Part shown: positions 57,737-64,000 of the stretch, in pieces
Numbering within the stretch: the stretch's first letter is position 1
Layout of the letters: the number at the start of each line of letters is the position of its first letter
Assembly: GCA_020635565.1 (NCBI GenBank)
Contig: JACJZN010000006.1
Coordinates: 372,001-436,000, forward strand
Direction of reading: 5' to 3'
Origin: Flavobacteriales bacterium
GTDB lineage: Bacteria > Bacteroidota > Bacteroidia > Flavobacteriales_D > Parvicellaceae
DNA: 64,000 nucleotides
Program-made: the position numbers and the translations under genes
Notes under the pieces: generated by a model
The model's database searches: none
Told to the model about the DNA's origin: nothing
Seen by the model: only the letters and a program-made list of their open reading frames with translations

Positions 57737-59950
57737 ATGAAATTTAATTTGTTATTTGTAGGTCTCTTCATCCTAGGAGGAGTCATTGGTCAAGGAAAAA
57801 AAATTGACAATAAAACTATCTGGAGTTCAGGAACCTTCAGAGCGGCCAACGTCTATGGTGTGGAGAGCATGAATGATGGTCTTCATTTTACGCGAATGAC
57901 CTATTTGAAAGGAGGTACAGCCATTGAGAAGTTTTCCTATGAAACTTATAAAAGTGCAGGCATTATTGTTTCCTCGGATCAACTGAAGTATAATAACGAA
58001 GCTATCTCAATAGATGATTACGACTTCAATTTCGATGAATCCAAAATTTTAATTGCGTCCTCTCAAGAAGGAATCTACCGGCATAGCTCGAAATCATATT
58101 ATTTCATTTATGATATCCAAACAAAAAGCCTTGAGCCATTGGCTGATATGAGTAAAGGCAAGCAGAGTTTAGCTTCGTTCTCACCGGATGGAGAAAAAGT
58201 AGCGTTCGTTAGGAATAACAATATCTTCTACCGCTTTTTAAACAACAAAGAAGAAGTTCAGGTCACATTTGATGGGACGATAAATGAGATCATCAATGGA
58301 GCAACTGACTGGGTTTATGAAGAAGAATTCAGTTTCGACAGAGGTTTTTACTGGAATCCTAAGAGTGACAGAATTGCCTACTATAAATTCGATGAAAGTC
58401 AGGTTAAAGAATTCCAAATGGAAATGTACGGGACGCTATATCCCGATCATTATAAGTTCAAATATCCAAAGGCTGGAGAAGCTAATTCTGTCGTGTCAAT
58501 ACATGTTTTTGAATTGGAAACCAACAGAACTGAACCTTTTCATTTGGGATATAATGATGATATTTATGTTCCTCGTATTTGCTGGGCTGACAATGGCTAC
58601 ACACTGTTAGTTCAAAAAATGACACGACTACAAAATCAAGTTGAAGTTTTTTCAGGATCTTTTGATCCTCAAAGACAAATGAACATTCCTGTAGCAACTG
58701 AACTCGTTTTCTCAGAAAGATCAAAAACTTACATTGACGTTCATGACAACATGCAATTATTAAAAGATCAAAAAACTCTTTTATGGACATCAGAATTAGA
58801 TGGATACAACCACATTTATCTAGTGGATATTACAACTCAAGATGTCATGCAAGTCACTTCCGGTGAATGGGAGGTAACAAATGTATATGGCATAGATCAA
58901 GAAAATGAAATCATATACTTTCAGGCGGCAAAAGAAAGCCCAACTCAAAGAGAAGTGTATAAAATCGGAACTGATGGATCTGGTTTAACTAAGTTAAGTA
59001 CTCAGTCAGGTACCAGCGCTGCCGAATTTAGTGCTGGATTCAAATATTTCCTAGTCTATCATTCAGATGCCAACTCTCCTTTTACAGTCTCTATCCATGG
59101 AAATCATGAAAAATCTAAACTAAAAACGCCTTTGGTCATCGAAGACAATAAAGCGCTGTTATCAACCATGGCCCAGTATGACCTATCTCCAAAGACATTC
59201 TTTACCATTAAAGGTAGTGCTGGAGATGACCTAAATGCATGGATGATTAAACCTTCTAACTTCCAAAAAGACAAGAAGTACCCAGTATTAATGTTCGTTT
59301 ATGGTGGGCCGGGCATTAACACAGTAAATGATGAATGGAGCTATGGAAATTACTTCTGGTTTCAATCCCTTGCTCAAAAGGGGTACATTGTTGTATCTGT
59401 AGATGCAAGAGGAACTGGATATAGAGGGAGAGACTTTAAACACAGTACCTACTTACAACTTGGTAAATATGAAACAGAAGACCAGATTGCTGCTGCAAAA
59501 AACTTAGGTGAATTTCCTTATGTGGACAAAAGCCGAATAGGAATTTTTGGATGGTCTTATGGTGGCTACATGTCTTCCTTATGTATTACCAAAGGGGCAG
59601 ATACGTTCAAAACTGCAATTGCCGTTGCTCCAGTAACTAACTGGAGATATTATGACAATGTCTATACAGAGCGTTTTATGAGAACTCCTCAAGAAAATGG
59701 AGAAAATTATGACGTAAACTCTCCAATCAATCATGTTGACAAACTGAAAGGCAACTATTTGTTAATACACGGAAGTGCTGATGACAACGTACATTTCCGG
59801 AACGCAATGGAAATGGTTGACGCATTGGTTAAAGCCAACAAGCAATTCGACTTCATGGCCTACCCAAATAAAAATCATGGTATTTATGGAGGAAATACAA
59901 GAGAACACCTTTACGATCTTATGACTAATTACCTCCTAGAAAATTTATAA
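57737..59950 (+). CDS. Dipeptidyl-peptidase IV-type S9 serine peptidase
   Basis: An exported S9 peptidase of 737 residues, usually removing dipeptides after proline from peptide N-termini. Signal peptide at about 1-18, then an eight-blade-like DPP IV N-terminal propeller (about 40-500; EWDWVYEEEFSF-like segment GATDWVYEEEFSFDRGFYW gives the double-Glu substrate anchor) and the alpha/beta hydrolase domain. The catalytic triad is Ser607 in GWSYGGYMS, an Asp in HGSADDNVH at 682-683 and His714 in NKNHGIYGG. All are intact. It precedes the thioredoxin-like gene by 1 base, so both form a unit. Confidence 0.92.
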   Translation: MKFNLLFVGLFILGGVIGQGKKIDNKTIWSSGTFRAANVYGVESMNDGLHFTRMTYLKGGTAIEKFSYETYKSAGIIVSSDQLKYNNEAISIDDYDFNFDESKILIASSQEGIYRHSSKSYYFIYDIQTKSLEPLADMSKGKQSLASFSPDGEKVAFVRNNNIFYRFLNNKEEVQVTFDGTINEIINGATDWVYEEEFSFDRGFYWNPKSDRIAYYKFDESQVKEFQMEMYGTLYPDHYKFKYPKAGEANSVVSIHVFELETNRTEPFHLGYNDDIYVPRICWADNGYTLLVQKMTRLQNQVEVFSGSFDPQRQMNIPVATELVFSERSKTYIDVHDNMQLLKDQKTLLWTSELDGYNHIYLVDITTQDVMQVTSGEWEVTNVYGIDQENEIIYFQAAKESPTQREVYKIGTDGSGLTKLSTQSGTSAAEFSAGFKYFLVYHSDANSPFTVSIHGNHEKSKLKTPLVIEDNKALLSTMAQYDLSPKTFFTIKGSAGDDLNAWMIKPSNFQKDKKYPVLMFVYGGPGINTVNDEWSYGNYFWFQSLAQKGYIVVSVDARGTGYRGRDFKHSTYLQLGKYETEDQIAAAKNLGEFPYVDKSRIGIFGWSYGGYMSSLCITKGADTFKTAIAVAPVTNWRYYDNVYTERFMRTPQENGENYDVNSPINHVDKLKGNYLLIHGSADDNVHFRNAMEMVDALVKANKQFDFMAYPNKNHGIYGGNTREHLYDLMTNYLLENL

Positions 59951-59951
59951 T

Positions 59952-60530
59952 ATGAGAAAATTTATTGCATTCACTTTATTGTTCATTTCTTTCACTTCAA
60001 GTTATGCTCAGGAAGAGATAAATTGGATGACTTGGGATGAGATGATCCAACAGAGAGAAAAAGACTCTACGAATAAGAAAAAAGTATTTATTGACTTCAC
60101 TACTGGATGGTGCGGATGGTGTAAGAAGATGGACGCAACCACATTTAAAGATCCAAGTGTTATTCAATACATGAATAGCAATTATTACCCTGTTAAATTC
60201 GATGCTGAAACGAGAGACACAATTGAATTTAACGGTCATACATTCACCAATTCAGATCCTGCTTTTGTTAAATCATCACCTACCGCTAGAGGAAGGACGC
60301 ATTGGTTTGCTTACTCAATACTGGATGGAGCTACCTCCTACCCTTCTTATGTTGTACTAGATGAGAACCTAACCCGATTATCCATATATCCAGGATATAA
60401 AACTCAGGAAGAATTAATCGGAATATTGGTTTTCTTTGCTACTGATCAGTATAAGTACTACCATAATTATTTAAATAAAATTTGGAATGAATCCTTAAAA
60501 AAGCCTGAAGATTCGCAAAATGGAAAATAA
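59952..60530 (+). CDS. Exported thioredoxin-like protein
   Basis: A 192-residue protein with a signal peptide (ending SSYAQEEINW) and a thioredoxin-fold domain. The active site is Cys54-Gly-Trp-Cys57 in DFTTGWCGWCKKMDATTF, followed by PVKFDAETRDTIEFNG and the cis-Pro segment SYPSYVVLDENL. It resembles the DUF255/thioredoxin_7 group seen in Bacteroidota, probably working in periplasmic disulfide or reductive chemistry. It follows the DPP IV gene by 1 base and overlaps the next small gene by 11 bases. Confidence 0.85.
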   Translation: MRKFIAFTLLFISFTSSYAQEEINWMTWDEMIQQREKDSTNKKKVFIDFTTGWCGWCKKMDATTFKDPSVIQYMNSNYYPVKFDAETRDTIEFNGHTFTNSDPAFVKSSPTARGRTHWFAYSILDGATSYPSYVVLDENLTRLSIYPGYKTQEELIGILVFFATDQYKYYHNYLNKIWNESLKKPEDSQNGK

Positions 60531-60666
60531 GGACGATTTTAAACCATTCAATAGATTCAGATTCAATCCAGACTATACTAATATTCAAAGTAAACTGTTG
60601 CTTTACGCACTGATAGCAGTGGTCTTATTCGGAATAATTTATATCCTCTCTTATTATTTAAAATGA
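60520..60666 (+). CDS. Small single-pass membrane protein
   Basis: A 48-codon open frame starting at ATG 60520 inside the last codons of the thioredoxin-like gene and ending at TGA 60664-60666. The protein starts with a short charged/aromatic part (MENKDDFKPFNRFRF) and has one transmembrane helix (LLLYALIAVVLFGIIYIL) at about residues 26-43. The 11-base overlap with its neighbour suggests translational coupling. No relatives can be named by eye, so it could be a chance frame, but the position and hydrophobic segment speak for a real gene. Confidence 0.5.
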   Translation: MENKDDFKPFNRFRFNPDYTNIQSKLLLYALIAVVLFGIIYILSYYLK

Positions 60667-60690
60667 AAAACCCCGGCATATGCAGGGGCT
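60665..60690 (-). terminator. Intrinsic terminator, mainly minus strand
   Basis: Stem CCCC..GGGG with inner GC/GC pairs and ATAT loop at 60671-60688, followed on the minus strand by TTTTTC. It ends 8 bases past the stop of the small minus-strand gene at 60699. Its plus-strand tail is weaker, but it could also end the plus-strand unit. Confidence 0.65.
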
Positions 60691-60698
60691 TTCTCTAG

Positions 60699-60878
60699 TT
60701 AATTTAATACGAGTTCCACTTGTTTTACATAGTTCGATTTCTTGAATTCTAGTGACTTACTATAACTTAAGAGCGATTCAATAACTGAATTCCTGGGCTG
60801 AACTTTATCATCAGTTTTCGTCTCATTTTCAAATATTTCGGTAAGATTTTTTGTGTAGAAAGTAAAATTTCGATGCAT
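60699..60878 (-). CDS. Small protein of unknown function
   Basis: A 59-residue protein from the ATG at 60878 (a TTG two codons earlier, 60884, is possible). The C-terminal half (PRNSVIESLLSYSKSLEFKKSNYVKQVELVLN) has the helix-plus-strand pattern of small Bacteroidota proteins I have seen annotated only as hypothetical. A terminator on the same strand follows at once, which supports a real transcript. No function can be assigned. Confidence 0.5.
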   Translation of the reverse strand: MHRNFTFYTKNLTEIFENETKTDDKVQPRNSVIESLLSYSKSLEFKKSNYVKQVELVLN

Positions 60879-60952
60879 AGGCAATTCAATTATTTTAGAT
60901 TATATCTTCAAAACGATGAATAATCTAACTTATTGCATTGCTTCATATATAT

Positions 60953-61555
60953 TTATGCCAGCGTCAAATTAAGATTCTTTTCTTTCACTAATTTTCGCAA
61001 ATTGATCAATGCATACCTCATTCTTCCTAACGCAGTATTTATACTAACATCTGTACGATCCGCAATATCCTTAAAACTCATCCCCATAAAGATTCTCATT
61101 TTAATAATTTCCTGCTGATCTTCAGGAAGATATTCAACCAGATCTTTTACATCATTAAGAATTTGAGTATAAATGATCTCATCTTCTATGTTCGCATCTT
61201 TGATCTTTAAAATTGAAAAGATATCAAATTCATCCTCATCATTTCCATTTCCCCTTCCCGCAATTGGCATTTTCTTGTCCTTTCTGAAATGATCTATGAT
61301 TAGATTATGCGCTATTCGCATCACCCATGGAAGAAACTTTCCTTCTTCATTATATTTTCCACTTTTCAAAGTGCGAATCACTTTCATGAATGTATCCTGA
61401 AAGATATCATTGGCGAGTTCTTCATCACGAACCATTTTCATGATGTATCCAAATACTTTACCTTGATTTTTGCGGAGAAGTTTCTCAAACGCAGCCTCAT
61501 TTCCTTCTAAATACTCTCTTACGAGTATTTTTTCATCTACTTGTTCTAAATACAT
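60953..61555 (-). CDS. ECF-type RNA polymerase sigma factor
   Basis: Extracytoplasmic-function sigma-70 factor of 200 residues that would direct RNA polymerase to specific promoters. Region 2 (about 20-90) has YIMKMVRDEELANDIFQDTFMKVIRTL and the WVMRIAHNLIIDHFRK segment; region 4 (about 130-190) has DLVEYLPEDQQEIIKMRIFMGMSFKDIADRTDVSINTALGRMRYALINLRK. No anti-sigma factor gene adjoins it. Leader of up to 195 bases is described separately. Confidence 0.88.
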   Translation of the reverse strand: MYLEQVDEKILVREYLEGNEAAFEKLLRKNQGKVFGYIMKMVRDEELANDIFQDTFMKVIRTLKSGKYNEEGKFLPWVMRIAHNLIIDHFRKDKKMPIAGRGNGNDEDEFDIFSILKIKDANIEDEIIYTQILNDVKDLVEYLPEDQQEIIKMRIFMGMSFKDIADRTDVSINTALGRMRYALINLRKLVKEKNLNLTLA

Positions 61556-61750
61556 AATCCTTCAGATTAGGGTTAATACATTTTTAAAGTAGATGTTTTA
61601 CTATAGGCGTATAAAATTTAGCGTTTGAGTTATAAACTGTTTTTGTCTATCAAAGTTGTCTCAACAACCGATTTCTATGGCAAATGTAAGATAATTTCCT
61701 GTCAATGATAATTTTTATTTGACGAACAGACTTTTTTATGTGCTAAAACA
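61556..61750 (-). other. Gap between bshA and the sigma factor gene
   Basis: A 195-base gap with no gene. It contains a 5-bp hairpin GTTGT-CTCA-ACAAC at 61655-61668, and TACATTTG on the minus strand at 61681-61688 (exact TAnnTTTG), which if used would give the sigma gene a leader of about 120 bases. Otherwise nothing that I recognise. Confidence 0.4.
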
Positions 61751-62893
61751 CTATCCTATGACTCTAGATTCAGCCACAGCATCTTCATATAATTGTTCAT
61801 ACAGTGGCAGCACATTAGTGATGTCAAATTTCATTGACCTTTCCTTTGCAGCTTTCTTGAATTCCATTAGTGCTTCATTTGAAGACAATATCTTTAATGC
61901 ATTTTCAATCATATCTGATACGTTACCCACATCAGATAAATAGCCGCTTTTTCCATGTTCCACCACTTCAGGGATACCTCCAGTGTTACTTGCAATCACA
62001 GGAACGCCACTTGCCAAAGCTTCTAGCGCTGCCAAACCAAAACTCTCGGTTTCAGAAGGAAGAATGAAAAGATCCGAAATTGCCAGCACCTCTATAGTTG
62101 ACTTCAAACTACCTAGAAACATAACCTTTCCACAAATTCCCCATTCTCTGCAATATCTTTCAAGTTTATTTCTTTCAGGACCATCACCAACAAGCATTAA
62201 TTTCGCATTCACTCCTTTTTCCAACAATCCTCTAAATACTTCAAGCACATCTCCTACCCTCTTCACTTTTCTGAAGTTCGAAATATGTGTGACTAACAAT
62301 TCACCATTTGGTGCATATCTCAACTTATACTTTTCATTATTCTCCAGATAATATTCCTGCGAACAAATAAAATTGGGAATTACGTCAATTTCACGCTTCA
62401 CATCAAAATGATTGTACGTATCACGCTTCAAACTCTCAGAAACGGCAGTTACCTTAGTTGACTGATTGATCGAAAAGGTGATTACCGGTTCAAAAGAAGG
62501 ATCTTTTCCAACCAATGTAATATCCGTACCATGAAGTGTCGTTATAAATGGAATAATGATACCCTGCATTTTCAAGATTTGCTGAGCCATGTATGCCGCA
62601 GATGCATGAGGAATGGCATAATGGCAATGAAGCAAATCCAAATTCTCATATTTGACTACATCAACTAATTTACTCGTCAAAACCTGTTCATATGGCGTAT
62701 GCTCAAATAAAGGGTAATCACTAACAGAGACCTCATGAAAGTAAATATTCTCCCTTAGTCTGTCCAATCTTACTGGTAAGCTATACGTAATAAAATGGAT
62801 TTCGTGTCCTTTCCTTGCCAATGCTTTACCTAACTCAGTTGCAACCACTCCACTTCCTCCAAACGTTGGATATAATACGATTCCAATTTTCAT
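61751..62893 (-). CDS. bshA: N-acetyl-alpha-D-glucosaminyl L-malate synthase
   Basis: GT4-type glycosyltransferase that joins UDP-GlcNAc and L-malate, the first step of bacillithiol synthesis. From the ATG at 62893 it has 380 residues. The N-terminus MKIGIVLYPTFGGSGVVATELGKALARKGH is the BshA hallmark, and the C-terminal GT4 part has LLPSE-type ILPSETESFGLAALEALASGVPVIASNTGGIPEVV. The longer frame from 62914 would begin before the family N-terminus and is less likely. A -7 box lies 18 bases upstream. Other bsh genes are not visible here. Confidence 0.95.
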   Translation of the reverse strand: MKIGIVLYPTFGGSGVVATELGKALARKGHEIHFITYSLPVRLDRLRENIYFHEVSVSDYPLFEHTPYEQVLTSKLVDVVKYENLDLLHCHYAIPHASAAYMAQQILKMQGIIIPFITTLHGTDITLVGKDPSFEPVITFSINQSTKVTAVSESLKRDTYNHFDVKREIDVIPNFICSQEYYLENNEKYKLRYAPNGELLVTHISNFRKVKRVGDVLEVFRGLLEKGVNAKLMLVGDGPERNKLERYCREWGICGKVMFLGSLKSTIEVLAISDLFILPSETESFGLAALEALASGVPVIASNTGGIPEVVEHGKSGYLSDVGNVSDMIENALKILSSNEALMEFKKAAKERSMKFDITNVLPLYEQLYEDAVAESRVIG

Positions 62894-62911
62894 ATATTCA
62901 ATTTGATCCTG

Positions 62912-62919
62912 CAAATATA
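62912..62919 (-). promoter_or_regulatory. Putative -7 box for bshA
   Basis: TATATTTG on the minus strand, exact TAnnTTTG, ending 18 bases before the bshA ATG. It covers the longer alternative start at 62914. Confidence 0.45.
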
Positions 62920-63029
62920 ATCGGGAAAAAAGTAGTTCGGTATTCTAATAAAATTAATCCCGTAAATCCGCTAATTCGAGGTCATTTCCCTAACTTTATA
63001 TTATATTCGCAAGACAAAACAAGAAGATA

Positions 63030-64000
63030 ATGGCTTTAGATATTAAGTTCAATAAGAACGAAGACGTAAACAAGCTTAAGGTTTCTGAGCTAAACCAAAA
63101 GTTAGATAAGATTTACGAAGGTGGTGGTTTGAAGAAAATTGAAAAACATCATTCAAATGGAAAGCTAACAGCTAGAGAGCGAATCTCTTACTTACTTGAC
63201 AAAGGAACTGACAGTATCGAGATTGGAGCTTTTGCGGGAGAAGGAATGTATCCTGAACACGGTGGTTGTCCCTCTGGAGGAGTTGTGATTAAAATAGGGT
63301 ATGTATCAGGCAAACAATGTATCGTTGTTGCAAATGATGCCACTGTAAAGGCGGGTGCATGGTTCCCGATAACGGGAAAGAAAAACTTAAGAGCTCAAGA
63401 AATTGCTATTGAGAATAAATTACCCATCATTTATCTAGTTGATAGCGCAGGTGTTTACCTGCCTATGCAAGATGAGATCTTTCCAGACAAAGAACATTTT
63501 GGTAGGATTTTCAGAAACAATGCAGTTATGAGCTCCATGGGTATTACTCAGATCGCTGCTGTAATGGGATCTTGTGTTGCAGGAGGTGCATACCTTCCCA
63601 TCATGAGTGATGAAAGTTTGATCGTGGATAAAACAGGAAGTATCTTCTTAGCTGGGTCCTACTTAGTAAAAGCTGCGATTGGAGAAGTAATTGACAACGA
63701 AACTTTAGGTGGCGCTACTACTCATACTGAAATCAGCGGAGTTTGTGACTACAAAGCGAAGGATGATGAGGATTGTCTAGACACAATCAGAAAGATCATG
63801 GATAAGATTGGTGCAACGAAGAATGCTGGTTTTGACAGAAAAAAAACTAAGAATCCTAAAAAAGATGAAAAAGAGATCTATGGAATTCTTCCTGAAGATC
63901 GTGTAACCCCATATAAAACGTTAGAAATCATAGAACGCTTAGTGGATGATTCAGAGTTCACAGAGTACAAAAAAGGTTACGGGAGAACGATATTAACTGG
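63030..64000 (+). CDS. Acyl-CoA carboxylase carboxyltransferase (beta) subunit, 5' part
   Basis: The gene starts at ATG 63030 and runs off the right edge after 323 codons, open throughout. It is a biotin-dependent carboxylase carboxyltransferase subunit, which moves carboxyl from carboxybiotin to an acyl-CoA. The N-terminal helix region has GGGLKKIEKHHSNGKLTARERI; then EHGGCPSGGVVIKIGYVSG, VVANDATVKAGAWFP, VDSAGVYLPMQDEIFPD and the oxyanion-type MGSCVAGGAYLP. The sequence is closest to the methylcrotonyl/propionyl-CoA carboxylase group; the exact substrate cannot be fixed from this part. A partial promoter match TATATTCG occurs about 25 bases upstream. Confidence 0.88.
   Translation, partial: MALDIKFNKNEDVNKLKVSELNQKLDKIYEGGGLKKIEKHHSNGKLTARERISYLLDKGTDSIEIGAFAGEGMYPEHGGCPSGGVVIKIGYVSGKQCIVVANDATVKAGAWFPITGKKNLRAQEIAIENKLPIIYLVDSAGVYLPMQDEIFPDKEHFGRIFRNNAVMSSMGITQIAAVMGSCVAGGAYLPIMSDESLIVDKTGSIFLAGSYLVKAAIGEVIDNETLGGATTHTEISGVCDYKAKDDEDCLDTIRKIMDKIGATKNAGFDRKKTKNPKKDEKEIYGILPEDRVTPYKTLEIIERLVDDSEFTEYKKGYGRTILT

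Noticed and set aside
61700..61712. TTGACA on the minus strand that looks like an E. coli -35 box before the sigma factor gene
   Set aside because: The distance to the TACATTTG box is only about 14 bases and Bacteroidota sigma factors do not use that consensus.
1..64000. tRNA, rRNA, CRISPR arrays, insertion sequences and prophage
   Set aside because: I looked for tRNA-like cloverleafs, repeat-spacer patterns, transposase motifs and long terminal inverted repeats and saw none that hold up.

Overview
The window looks like a chromosomal segment of a free-living, probably aquatic or marine Bacteroidota (Flavobacteriales-like) bacterium. The signs are: three proteins with the C-terminal modules used by the type IX secretion system (18010-19989, 39464-40402, 40812-42164); bshA for bacillithiol; a fused E1 alpha/beta ketoacid dehydrogenase; N-terminal-carboxypeptidase-like TonB receptor architecture; PD40/TPR, patatin and choice-of-anchor B proteins typical of the phylum; AT-rich DNA; few Shine-Dalgarno sequences; and many exact TAnnTTTG (-7) boxes a short distance before start codons. 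I see no rRNA, tRNA, CRISPR array, insertion sequence or prophage. Genus cannot be fixed from this window.

Layout. 1-2.6 kb: topB and aroK (minus). 2.7-8.1 kb: a plus-strand run of a lipoprotein, a glycosyltransferase, an NhaC-type antiporter with an inserted soluble domain, a MORN-like protein, a HAD phosphatase and a membrane-anchored J-domain protein. 8.1-10.3 kb: a two-gene nuclease-like unit, an ATP-cone/Mrr-type nuclease followed by a beta-CASP metallo-beta-lactamase protein. 10.4-12.5 kb: yicC-gmk-nadD. 12.5-15.6 kb: the tightly coupled purK-purE-xth unit ending in a phage-like GNAT-fold gene. 15.6-20 kb: a membrane patatin phospholipase and a large T9SS-exported protein. 20-26 kb: two ketoacid dehydrogenase loci (the fused E1 for branched-chain acids, and pdhA plus the E2 gene) around a stop-interrupted small gene. 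26-30.6 kb: a secreted protein with a Crp-like regulator, DUF4386 and Dabb genes, then a sulfotransferase/JmjC pair. 30.6-36.9 kb: arginase-argS, two L,D-transpeptidase-type enzymes, a PKD lipoprotein and an HD hydrolase. 37-43.3 kb: TonB receptor with a T9SS partner, then a membrane methyltransferase, choice-of-anchor B protein and an alkyltransferase-like protein. 43.4-49.8 kb: FtsB/DivIC-like protein, TPR protein, NlpC/P60 plus amidase, and a unit of TPR/PD40 protein, rhomboid, truncated hemoglobin and a DUF2459-type protein. 50-53 kb: methyltransferase, Gfo/Idh oxidoreductase, pcm and an outer-membrane barrel. 53-60.7 kb: an apparently highly expressed barrel, an exported WD40-caspase protein, a DPP IV-type peptidase, a thioredoxin-like protein and a small membrane protein. 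60.7-64 kb: a small minus-strand gene, an ECF sigma factor, bshA and the 5' part of an acyl-CoA carboxylase gene.

Most of the content is ordinary housekeeping and envelope biology. No complete, obviously new multi-gene system stands out. The best leads are the exported WD40-caspase protein with its neighbours, the sulfotransferase/JmjC pair with non-ATG starts, the ATP-cone/Mrr plus beta-CASP pair, the NhaC antiporter with an Ig-like insert, and a gene cut by a single in-frame TAA whose downstream codons still read as conserved protein. No gap between genes exceeds 300 bases; the larger ones are described where they hold a signal.
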